Shown here one piece after another: positions 8,996 to 16,452 of a DNA stretch of 24,983 nucleotides. The notes beneath the pieces were generated by a model. The model saw only the letters and a program-made list of their open reading frames with translations. It was not told where the DNA came from and ran no database searches. The DNA lies in assembly GCA_014730235.1 (NCBI GenBank), contig WJIO01000247.1:1-24983 (forward strand), read 5' to 3'. The position numbers were made by a program, and so were the translations under genes. Origin of the DNA: Candidatus Poribacteria bacterium (lineage in GTDB: Bacteria; Poribacteria; DTPJ01; WJIO01). Numbering within the stretch: position 1 is the stretch's first letter; every line of letters begins with the position of its first letter.

Positions 8996-9661
8996 ATGTC
9001 CTACAAAAGAATCGTTATGTTATTTGTCACTTTTATGTTGTCAATAGGTTTAGCATTTTCTGTATATGCACAAAAACAACCTTTCCCAGAAGACTGGGCT
9101 CAGGATGCAGGTCCTGAACCTGAAGAAGTACCGGAAGTTGATGAACGCGGTGCTGTCAATGTAGCCCTTTTATCAAATACATCACCCAACGCATCATCGG
9201 TTATACCAGGTTATGAGGACAGACACAGCATCGAGTTTCTCAATGACGGTTGGTACAACAACCCAAGAAGCTGGATCACCGGAGAAAACCCTCCAGTCTG
9301 GGTTGAAATTGATCTTGGATCAGTATACATGGTTGACAAGGTTGTTTTTGGGAGTGAACATACACCACACTGGGAAGACAGGGCCATAGAAGAATTTAGC
9401 GTTCTCGTTGCTACAGAATACAACGCAGATTCAAATGCAGAAACATGGACTGAAGTATTCAATTACGCAGGTGATCCTGTAAGAGATACAACACCATTCA
9501 CATTTGATCCTGCGGATGCAAGATGGGTTAGAATTGATATTCTTGCAGGCGATGGTTGTCGAATTGATGAGCTTGAAATCTATGCTGTACCAGATGCAAC
9601 GGCAGTAGACAAAACCGACAAAATGGCAACCATTTGGGGGAAGATTAAAATCGGTAAATAA
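8996..9661 (+). CDS. Secreted F5/8 type C (discoidin-like) domain protein, copy 1
   Basis: This 221-residue protein has a signal peptide at about residues 1-25 (hydrophobic core ending AFSVYAQ) and a strong AAGGAGG before the ATG. An acidic, proline-rich linker (FPEDWAQDAGPEPEEVPEVDERG) leads into one discoidin-type beta-sandwich at about residues 52-200: IEFLNDGWYNNPRSW, VWVEIDLGSVYMVDKVVFGS, FSVLVATEY, WTEVFNYAG, ARWVRIDI and RIDELEIYA. Domains of this type usually bind glycans or cell surfaces; no catalytic residues are seen. The C-terminus AVDKTDKMATIWGKIKIGK carries the motif shared with the LamG protein at 71 and with the next gene. The next gene is a close tandem paralogue 40 bases downstream. 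Confidence 0.85.
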   Translation: MSYKRIVMLFVTFMLSIGLAFSVYAQKQPFPEDWAQDAGPEPEEVPEVDERGAVNVALLSNTSPNASSVIPGYEDRHSIEFLNDGWYNNPRSWITGENPPVWVEIDLGSVYMVDKVVFGSEHTPHWEDRAIEEFSVLVATEYNADSNAETWTEVFNYAGDPVRDTTPFTFDPADARWVRIDILAGDGCRIDELEIYAVPDATAVDKTDKMATIWGKIKIGK

Positions 9662-9701
9662 CAATCACAGCAATACTATTTAACAAAAAGGAGGTATTTA
9701 T

Positions 9702-10370
9702 ATGCAAGAGTCACTTACAAAAAAGGGAACTTTTTGCTTATTATTTTTGTCTGCTATATTACTAACAGGCTTAGTATTACCCGTTTCTGCTCAGAAACAA
9801 CCTTTCCCCGACGATTGGGCCAAGGATGCCGGTCCGGAACCTGAGGAAGTTCCGGAAACCGATGAACGAGGTGCTTTGAATGTAGCCCTTTTACCGGGCA
9901 CTTCACCTAACGCTTCGTCATGCATAGCCAATTACGAAGATAGACACAGTATTGAATTCCTTAACGACGGATGGTACAATAACCCCAGAAGCTGGATATT
10001 GGCCGGAATACCTGGATGGGCAGAAATAGATCTTGGCAGAACCTATGAGATAGACAAAGTAGTAATCGGAAGTGAGCACACAGCCAATTGGAATGATAGA
10101 ATGCCGGCAGATTTCAGTATTCTGGTCGCCACTGAATATGATGAAGATTCTGGCGCAGCCACATGGACTGAAGTCTACACCCATAAGGGTGAACCGGTGC
10201 ACGCCACAACTGCATTTGAGTTCGATGCCATAGACGCAAGATGGGTCAGGATAGATATTAGAGATCCTGATGGTGCAAGAATTGACGAAATTGAAATTTA
10301 CTCCATGAAAGGGGCTGCGGTTGATGCTAAAGGCAAATTAACCACAACATGGGGTAGGATTAAAATGTAA
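9702..10370 (+). CDS. Secreted F5/8 type C (discoidin-like) domain protein, copy 2
   Basis: This 222-residue tandem paralogue of the preceding gene has the same layout: a signal peptide ending LPVSAQ, the linker QPFPDDWAKDAGPEPEEVPE, and one discoidin-like domain (IEFLNDGWYNNPRSW, WAEIDLGRTYEIDKVVIGS, FSILVATEYDEDS, ARWVRIDIRDPDGARIDEIE). The C-terminal motif is AVDAKGKLTTTWGRIKM. AAAAGGAGG precedes the ATG. Identity between the copies is highest in the linker and the first half of the domain. The third base of many codons differs, so the duplication is not recent. A 28-bp perfect palindrome starts 15 bases after the stop. Confidence 0.85.
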   Translation: MQESLTKKGTFCLLFLSAILLTGLVLPVSAQKQPFPDDWAKDAGPEPEEVPETDERGALNVALLPGTSPNASSCIANYEDRHSIEFLNDGWYNNPRSWILAGIPGWAEIDLGRTYEIDKVVIGSEHTANWNDRMPADFSILVATEYDEDSGAATWTEVYTHKGEPVHATTAFEFDAIDARWVRIDIRDPDGARIDEIEIYSMKGAAVDAKGKLTTTWGRIKM

Positions 10371-10384
10371 TTAGCTGTTTTATT

Positions 10385-10412
10385 GTAGTGCCACGATATA
10401 TCGTGGCACTAC
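10385..10412. repeat. 28-bp perfect palindrome
   Basis: GTAGTGCCACGATA is followed directly by its exact reverse complement. It lies between the discoidin-like pair and the DUF362 gene. No T-run follows, so it is not a standard terminator. It could be a REP-like extragenic palindrome, an attenuator hairpin or a dyad protein-binding site. Confidence 0.85.
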
Positions 10413-10433
10413 CTCTTGCTAACAGGAGAAAAG

Positions 10434-11567
10434 ATGAATAATGTTAAAGTATCTATAGAAAAAACAAGGGGTGGTTTAAAAAAAGCGGTAGCAAAAGCTA
10501 TACAGGATGCCGGATGCCATGATACCATCTCAACAGGGGATTCAGTCCTGATCAAGCCAAATCTAAATGGATGCAGCATCAAAGGCTCTACAAGCGTCCC
10601 ATTAATTAAAGCCATTGCCCAGGTATCTTATGATATGGGTGCAAAAAAAGTCATAATTGGTGAAGGCCCTGTAAAAGTTGGTAAGGAGAGATTGCAGAAA
10701 TATTTCCGGAAAATGGGTATACAGGAAACGACGAAGGAAGTTGGAGCTTCCTTTGTAAATTTTGATGATTATGAACATGTAATCCACGAAAGCGTGTCGC
10801 AGGATCTGCCTGAAAAAATTGGTATATCAAAGTATATATACGAGGTTGATAGGATAATAAATGTTCCAATGCTAAAAGTCCATCCATCAACAGTAGTTAC
10901 ATTTTCTATGAAAAATCTGAAAGGCTGCACCAGACCTCAGGACAAAATCAAATTCCACCGTCTTGATCTACAAAAAGCCATAGTTGAGTTAAATAAATTA
11001 GTCAGGCCTCATATTAATATCATAGATGGAATAAAAGCCATGCAGGGAACTGATCATAACGGTGGGGATATTGTGGATCTAGGTCTTATCTTTTGCAGTA
11101 AAGACATTGTTGCGGTAGATTCAGTGGCAAGTTATACCATAGGAATCCAGCCTGAAACTATAAGACTTATCAAACTTGGTAATGAAGCTGGTCTTGGTGA
11201 ATCTGATCTCAGCAAAATAGATATAACAGGTGAAGACCTGGAAAGCAATCGAAGACGTTTCGAGCTTCCAGAAGAAGCTATGGCAAGAAGGTTTCCCGAC
11301 CTGCGAATCCTTAAAGAAGGTGCTTGTAGTGCATGTCTGGCAAACCTTATGGATGCTCTGGGATGGGCTGGCGGTCTCAGGAATTTTGGTACAATTGTCC
11401 TGGGTAAGGATAAGCCGGATGTTGATGATGCAATATTAATTGGGAATTGTACCAGAAAATATTGGGCAGAATATACTCATGTGAAGGGTTGTCCGCCCAC
11501 ATCAATGGAAATTGCCAATGCTCTTTCAAAGAATTCTCTCAGTGGAACAATATTTGTGGACGACTGA
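10434..11567 (+). CDS. DUF362 domain protein
   Basis: This 377-residue protein starts at the ATG at 10434 with AGGAG at 10424-10428. The in-frame TTG at 10416 is less likely. Family marks are LIKPNLNG near residue 45, IINVPMLKVHPSTVVTFSMK near 145 and LKGCTRPQDKIKFHRLDL. They also include INIIDGIKAMQGTDHNGGDIV, then a C-terminal part with CSACLANLMDALGWAGG. DUF362 proteins are often fused to or found with ferredoxin-like 4Fe-4S domains. No full CxxCxxC cluster is present here, only CSAC and scattered cysteines. The molecular function of the family is unknown. The epimerase gene begins 11 bases after the stop, so the two are probably co-transcribed. Confidence 0.85.
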   Translation: MNNVKVSIEKTRGGLKKAVAKAIQDAGCHDTISTGDSVLIKPNLNGCSIKGSTSVPLIKAIAQVSYDMGAKKVIIGEGPVKVGKERLQKYFRKMGIQETTKEVGASFVNFDDYEHVIHESVSQDLPEKIGISKYIYEVDRIINVPMLKVHPSTVVTFSMKNLKGCTRPQDKIKFHRLDLQKAIVELNKLVRPHINIIDGIKAMQGTDHNGGDIVDLGLIFCSKDIVAVDSVASYTIGIQPETIRLIKLGNEAGLGESDLSKIDITGEDLESNRRRFELPEEAMARRFPDLRILKEGACSACLANLMDALGWAGGLRNFGTIVLGKDKPDVDDAILIGNCTRKYWAEYTHVKGCPPTSMEIANALSKNSLSGTIFVDD

Positions 11568-11578
11568 AAGGTAGAAAC

Positions 11579-12472
11579 ATGAAAATATTAGTAACAGGTG
11601 CTTCCGGTGATCTGGGAAGGGATTTATCACCCATCCTATCTCGATATTATGATGTAATAACTACAGATATAAGAAAACCGGATAACAATCTTGAATTTAT
11701 CCGATGTGATATAACCCAACCGGAAGATGTAAAAAAAGCGACAAAAGATATAGATGTAATCATACATCTAGCCGCACTTTTAAGCTGTGAAACTTCGAAC
11801 CCCTTTATTGATGTCAACGTAAAAGGCACATGCAATATTCTGGAAGCGGCTTTGGAAAATAATATAAAAAAGGTAATATACGCTTCCAGTGTTTGGGCGG
11901 CGGCAAGAGGTGGTAATTTTCCATATCTACCCATTGATGAAGACATTCCATGTAAACCCGAGGGTATGTATGATATAACAAAGCGTATGGGTGAGGAATT
12001 TTGCGAATACTTTAACAGGTTATATGGGTTAAATACTGTTAATCTAAGGCTTTGTGGTTATTATCCCGTTGAAGGATTTTCGGATAATGGTGATATAATG
12101 TGGGATAAAGTAGATTTATGTGCATTGGTTGGTAGATTTGTAGGAACGGGGCCATCATATAAAATCACCAACCCATGGGATTTAACCCAGGCTTTCAAAG
12201 CTGTCATTGAAACAGATACCAGACCAAATGATACCTTTATCATCGGTCTTGGTGCGCCTTTTATTCAGGAAGACGCGGAAGAATTGGGAAAATCACCTCT
12301 AAACGTTATTGGAAAATATTATCCCGGTGCTGCTGAATTTTTCAAGGAGATAGGATTGGAGGTACCTGCCATAAATTTCTGGTATACAACAAAAAAGGCA
12401 GAAAAGAAACTTGGTTTTTCACCCAGGTTTTCTCTAAATGATATAATGGAAATGTATTATAGTAATCGTTAA
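11579..12472 (+). CDS. NAD(P)-dependent epimerase/dehydratase (extended SDR family)
   Basis: The protein is 297 residues from the ATG at 11579 (AAAGGTAG upstream). The frame stays open 132 bases further back into the DUF362 gene, but that stretch encodes nothing SDR-like. The Rossmann glycine motif GASGDLG is at residues 7-13, with D44 in IRCDITQ, IIHLAA near 61, YASSVWAA near 101 and the catalytic pair Y131-x3-K135 (YDITK). These fit an extended SDR acting on a nucleotide sugar or a free sugar derivative. The C-terminal part (INFWYTTKKAEKKLGFSPRFSLNDIMEMY) is typical. The substrate cannot be read from sequence. It lies between DUF362 and the glycyl radical enzyme. Confidence 0.9.
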   Translation: MKILVTGASGDLGRDLSPILSRYYDVITTDIRKPDNNLEFIRCDITQPEDVKKATKDIDVIIHLAALLSCETSNPFIDVNVKGTCNILEAALENNIKKVIYASSVWAAARGGNFPYLPIDEDIPCKPEGMYDITKRMGEEFCEYFNRLYGLNTVNLRLCGYYPVEGFSDNGDIMWDKVDLCALVGRFVGTGPSYKITNPWDLTQAFKAVIETDTRPNDTFIIGLGAPFIQEDAEELGKSPLNVIGKYYPGAAEFFKEIGLEVPAINFWYTTKKAEKKLGFSPRFSLNDIMEMYYSNR

Positions 12473-12572
12473 AAAATGGATATAATTTATTTGTAATCAT
12501 TATAAAGGTATTTTCTAAACACATTTTTCATTTTTTAAGATTACATTATAGAAACAAAGAAAGGTAATGAAA

Positions 12573-14816
12573 ATGCAGGATTATAATGCCGATTATGTAT
12601 CTCCAAGGGTAAAAAATCTGCTTAATCTATTACCAAAATTAACAAAAGGTTCCTTTTATACCCGCAGAATATTCTGGACAGAATCTTACCGCGAGACAGA
12701 AGGACAACCTCAGGTAATAAAACAGGCAAAAGCGTTTTCAAATCTTCTCAGTAATATTCCTGTAAATATATTCCCCCATGAATTAATCGTTGGCGCACAT
12801 CCTAAAGGTAATCCCACTGATAAGGAAAATGAATTACTTCAAAAATGTCAGGAATACTGGTCTGGGAAAACCGTAGGTGATAGAGTATCCCTTGCCTTGA
12901 CAGATGAAGAAAAAGCTGCGATGAAAACCGGTATCTATACTTCATCATCAAAAACCGGTCACATGACACCCGACTTTGACAAGGTTTTAAGGATTGGGAT
13001 AAACGGAATAAAAGCTGAGATAAGAGACAGAATAGAAAACCTATCCCTCTCTGATCCCAATAGAAGCAAAAAAGCCCAATTTCTTCACGCCGCGGCAATA
13101 ACAATGGAAGCCATTTGTGTCTTTGCTAAACGATATGCTGATGAAGCCCTGAAACTTGCTCAATCTGAAGAAAATCCACAGCGTAAGGATGAATTGATTT
13201 ATATCTCGGAAATATGCAATAAAATTCCCGCTAAACCTGCCGATACATTCCATGAAGCCTGTCAGTCCGTCTGGTCCATTCATCTGCTGGTTTGTTTTGA
13301 AGAGGGTGAATCACACGCCGCCTTTGCACCCGGAAGATTCGATCAATATACATACCCATATTATGAAAGAGATATAGAATCAGGTCGAATAACAAAAGCA
13401 GATGCCGCACAATTGATAGATTGTCTATGGATCAAATTCAATGAAATTGGAAATGAAATCCCTCAGACTATGACTCTGGGAGGAACGGCAAAAGATGGAT
13501 TTATAGGAGACAATGAACTCACATCTCTATGTATCGAATCCACCAAAAGGTTACGGGTATTAAACCCCTCTCTTGTGCTTCGGTGGCATAAAAATATGTC
13601 AATTAAGCTTATGGATAAAGCATGTGACCTGATAAAAACTGGTATGGGCTTTCCCCAGTTATTCAATGATGAAATAATGCAAAAAGCCATGCTATACGCC
13701 GGAGTATCAGAGAAAGATGCCCGGGATGCTGTTCCCGGTGGATGTGTTGAATTATCAATTGAGGGAAAAACAAATCCCTGGGTTGGCAATTTCTTCAACC
13801 TTCCCAAATGCCTGCTTCTGGCTTTGAATGATGGTATTGATTGGACTTCAGGGGAATCTCTGGGAACTAAGGCTGGTAAAATAGAAGATTTCAAATCATT
13901 CCATGATGTCATAAACAGTTATAAAACCCAGGTTGCATATTTTATGAAGCTAATGGCGGCATCTGAAAATAGCCATGATATTGCCCAGTCGGAAATAACA
14001 CCTTTTCCATTCCTGTCTTCGTTAGTCAGTGATTGTATAGAAAAAGCTATGGACATAACAGAAGGTGGGGCGAAATATAACTTTACTCAGGTTCAGGGTG
14101 TTGGTATTGCAAACGTTGCCGATTCCCTTGCAGCTATCAAAAAGCTTGTTTTTGAGGAGGAAAGAATATCTCTAACTGGGCTTGCTGATGCAATGAAAAG
14201 GGATTTTGATAATTGTGAAAATTTACGTCAGATGTTAATAAATGATGCCCCAAAATATGGCAATAATGATCCCTTTGTTGACAAAATAGCACAAGAAATA
14301 GTAAATAATTTTTATCAAGAGGTACGGAGATACAAGAATCCTCGTGGAGGACAATTTGTACCGGGATTATTGGTATGGACTCTGGCTGACAGTTTTGGTT
14401 CAGTTACCAGCGCAACCCCGGATGGTAGAAAAAGCAGAACGGTATTTTCCGATTCCATCGGTGCTGCTCAAGGGCGCGATGTGGAAGGGCCTACAGCATT
14501 AATCAAAAGCGTTACAAAGATAGATTATACACCGGTTGTTGGCGGTCTGTCATTCAATATGAAATTTTCACCATCTGTGCTTTCCACAGATGAATCAGTC
14601 AGAAAAATGCAATCCTTGATAAATACTTATTTTAATCTTGGCGGAATGCAGGTACAGATAAATGTTGTAGATAAAGAAATCCTTCAAAAGGCTCAACAAA
14701 ATCCGCAGCAATACAGCAATTTAATAGTCAGAGTTTCCGGATGGAGTGCGAGATTTACATCCCTGAGCAGGAAACTACAGGATGATATTATTTCCCGTAC
14801 TCATCAGGAATTATAA
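12573..14816 (+). CDS. Glycyl radical enzyme (pyruvate formate-lyase/dehydratase superfamily)
   Basis: This is a 747-residue enzyme if started at the ATG at 12573, which is better spaced from AAAGG (12560-12564) than the ATG at 12567. The catalytic thiyl-radical loop is PGGCVELS, with Cys at 391 and the neighbouring Glu seen in dehydratase-type and CutC-like members. The radical glycine lies in RVSGWSARF near the C-terminus (Gly at about 723). Most relatives have Tyr or Phe where this protein has Trp just after the Gly. The enzyme would be oxygen-sensitive and work only under anoxia, using radical chemistry on a diol, amine or acyl substrate. The radical-SAM activase that installs the glycyl radical is not in this window. 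The substrate is uncertain; the Cys-Val-Glu pattern argues against true pyruvate formate-lyase, which has a Cys-Cys pair. Confidence 0.9.
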   Translation: MQDYNADYVSPRVKNLLNLLPKLTKGSFYTRRIFWTESYRETEGQPQVIKQAKAFSNLLSNIPVNIFPHELIVGAHPKGNPTDKENELLQKCQEYWSGKTVGDRVSLALTDEEKAAMKTGIYTSSSKTGHMTPDFDKVLRIGINGIKAEIRDRIENLSLSDPNRSKKAQFLHAAAITMEAICVFAKRYADEALKLAQSEENPQRKDELIYISEICNKIPAKPADTFHEACQSVWSIHLLVCFEEGESHAAFAPGRFDQYTYPYYERDIESGRITKADAAQLIDCLWIKFNEIGNEIPQTMTLGGTAKDGFIGDNELTSLCIESTKRLRVLNPSLVLRWHKNMSIKLMDKACDLIKTGMGFPQLFNDEIMQKAMLYAGVSEKDARDAVPGGCVELSIEGKTNPWVGNFFNLPKCLLLALNDGIDWTSGESLGTKAGKIEDFKSFHDVINSYKTQVAYFMKLMAASENSHDIAQSEITPFPFLSSLVSDCIEKAMDITEGGAKYNFTQVQGVGIANVADSLAAIKKLVFEEERISLTGLADAMKRDFDNCENLRQMLINDAPKYGNNDPFVDKIAQEIVNNFYQEVRRYKNPRGGQFVPGLLVWTLADSFGSVTSATPDGRKSRTVFSDSIGAAQGRDVEGPTALIKSVTKIDYTPVVGGLSFNMKFSPSVLSTDESVRKMQSLINTYFNLGGMQVQINVVDKEILQKAQQNPQQYSNLIVRVSGWSARFTSLSRKLQDDIISRTHQEL

Positions 14817-14853
14817 TGACAAATCTGAAATAAAATCGTAAGAAACACAAATC

Positions 14854-16284
14854 TTAACGAATGTCACTTCTGACAAAACCGACATAACCGATCATAAATA
14901 GGCATGCAAGCAGCAAGAACAGTATAATAAAATCATAATAAACTGCATTCCATGATTCAGAGAGATTTGCTTCACGAAAATCAAGGTTTGGTAACTTTGA
15001 TACGTCAAATTTTATTTCATTTAATTCTTCTTGATTTTCTCCCTGACCTCTACCCACTCTTGTCATCAATTGGTTCATCATTTCGTTGAAATACTGAACA
15101 AAACTTACCTGATATATCCTTGCGGCTTTCATAAATCTTTCTTGGCGGTTAAAACCAGTGCGCGCTAGATTTGTTGATGCATAAGTATACACAGATGCAG
15201 GTGATATTCGAGACAATATAGAGGCAAGCCGAAATTGTTCAGCTTTCTTGGATTCATATTCCAGATCGATCTGAGATTTCTTTTTGCTTATGTTGTTAAA
15301 CATTTCTTCCTGCATTTCACCAACTTCTGCCATTACTTCCATTCTCTTATTGGTATCTCCCATTTCATTCCGATGTTCAGCAAAATATTTCTGGATTTTC
15401 TCCTGTTGTTCATTCATTATCTGGTTCATAGCCGTATCTTTTTCAGCCTGAATCTCCTGGATAGAAGGAACATCCTTAATCTTACCAGCAACGAGCATAC
15501 TAACTTTGGGAACAGCTAATACAACCACCACCCAGATAAATAGCAGTGTCATTAGTGATGTAGTGGAATGATTGGTTCTGCTGGAAACCATAACCCCCAA
15601 CATAAGGAAAACGCCTATATAAAGCAGGGATACTAATAAAATAAGACTTATGCGTATCCATTCCTCATTGGAAAAATCTATACTACCGGAAGATGTCAAT
15701 ATAAGAAAACCGATCAGCAGTGGTATAAGAAAGGGCAGTAATATTGTAAGATAACCACCAATACACTTTGCTAAAAGAACATTGGCTCTTGGAACACTGT
15801 TAGAAAGAGCGAGTTTCAACGTTCCCTGTTCCTTTTCGCCTGATATTGCATCATAAGTCAGGAGAATTGCTACCAGGCTTAATACCACTCTGACTATATA
15901 CATGATATCAAGAGTGCCAAAATATGCAAACATAGGATCACTACCAGAACCACCTTCTAATACAGGACTGGAAAGAATATTGATAGTTGTATAATTTCCA
16001 GCAGCTCCTTCCATACCTTCAACTATTACACTGAGAGGGGCAGGTGGTTTATCCAGTTTATAACCATTTATTGCAGCTTGGTTAAGTCCCTGCGCTCCTT
16101 CTGCCTCTTCAAGCTCAGCTTTGTGGATCTTGACAGCCGCAGAATATTCTTTAAGGCTTTCATTATATTTTCCTCGCATGGTATAGGTGCTGACCATGAT
16201 TAATGTAAAACAAAGCAGAAATATCAGTATAAATCTGAAGCTAAGTAAATTTGCTGCCAGTTCCTTTTTTATAATATTCCACAT
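14854..16284 (-). CDS. ABC-2 type transporter permease, without a neighbouring ATPase
   Basis: The protein is 476 residues from the ATG at 16284-16282. GGGAGGGG just upstream (16289-16296) fixes this start; the frame is open 39 codons further, but that extension translates a MITE. It has one N-terminal membrane helix (LSFRFILIFLLCFTLIMVS), a large outer loop of about 120 residues, and then four helices (IMYIVRVVLSLVAILLTYD, the ILLPFLIPLLIGFLIL region, LILLVSLLYIGVFLMLGVMV, LLFIWVVVVLAVP). A second, Glu/Gln/Lys-rich helical outer loop of about 150 residues follows, and a final helix (DFIILFLLLACLFMIGYVGFV). This matches ABC-2 permeases with long external loops such as the gliding-type or NosY-like proteins. 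No ATPase gene lies next to it. It converges with the glycyl radical enzyme gene 37 bases away. Confidence 0.85.
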   Translation of the reverse strand: MWNIIKKELAANLLSFRFILIFLLCFTLIMVSTYTMRGKYNESLKEYSAAVKIHKAELEEAEGAQGLNQAAINGYKLDKPPAPLSVIVEGMEGAAGNYTTINILSSPVLEGGSGSDPMFAYFGTLDIMYIVRVVLSLVAILLTYDAISGEKEQGTLKLALSNSVPRANVLLAKCIGGYLTILLPFLIPLLIGFLILTSSGSIDFSNEEWIRISLILLVSLLYIGVFLMLGVMVSSRTNHSTTSLMTLLFIWVVVVLAVPKVSMLVAGKIKDVPSIQEIQAEKDTAMNQIMNEQQEKIQKYFAEHRNEMGDTNKRMEVMAEVGEMQEEMFNNISKKKSQIDLEYESKKAEQFRLASILSRISPASVYTYASTNLARTGFNRQERFMKAARIYQVSFVQYFNEMMNQLMTRVGRGQGENQEELNEIKFDVSKLPNLDFREANLSESWNAVYYDFIILFLLLACLFMIGYVGFVRSDIR

Positions 16285-16310
16285 ATTTCCCCTCCCGATA
16301 ATAAGATAAT

Positions 16311-16423
16311 AATTAGTATTCACTGATTTTATAATGTTGCTATAAAATTCGTCATTCCTATGTTCGCAGGAATGACAAGACTTTATTTTAAATATATTCA
16401 CAGAAAAACAGTAAATACTAATT
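16311..16423. mobile_element. MITE-like element with terminal inverted repeats
   Basis: The ends AATTAGTATTCACTGATTTT and (reverse-complemented) AATTAGTATTTACTGTTTTT form imperfect terminal repeats about 113 bp apart. The complementarity of the outer ends extends 3 bases further on each side (16308, 16426). The middle is a hairpin, GTCATTCCT...AGGAATGAC at 16351-16376. The first 19 bases recur exactly, inverted, at 6921-6939. It sits between the GH127 gene and the start of the ABC permease, where it could supply transcription signals. Confidence 0.72.
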
Positions 16424-16452
16424 ATTTAAAGTTTTAATTTGAAAAGTAATTT

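Noticed and set aside
11447-11578. A longer epimerase start overlapping the DUF362 gene.
   Set aside because: The first residues from the ATG at 11579 (MKILVTGASGDLG) are the canonical SDR N-terminus, and the overlapping part is only the DUF362 coding sequence in another frame.
16285-16401. A 39-residue N-terminal extension of the ABC permease.
   Set aside because: It translates the MITE at 16311-16423. A strong GGGAGGGG sits before the internal ATG at 16284, and the protein then begins just before its first membrane helix.
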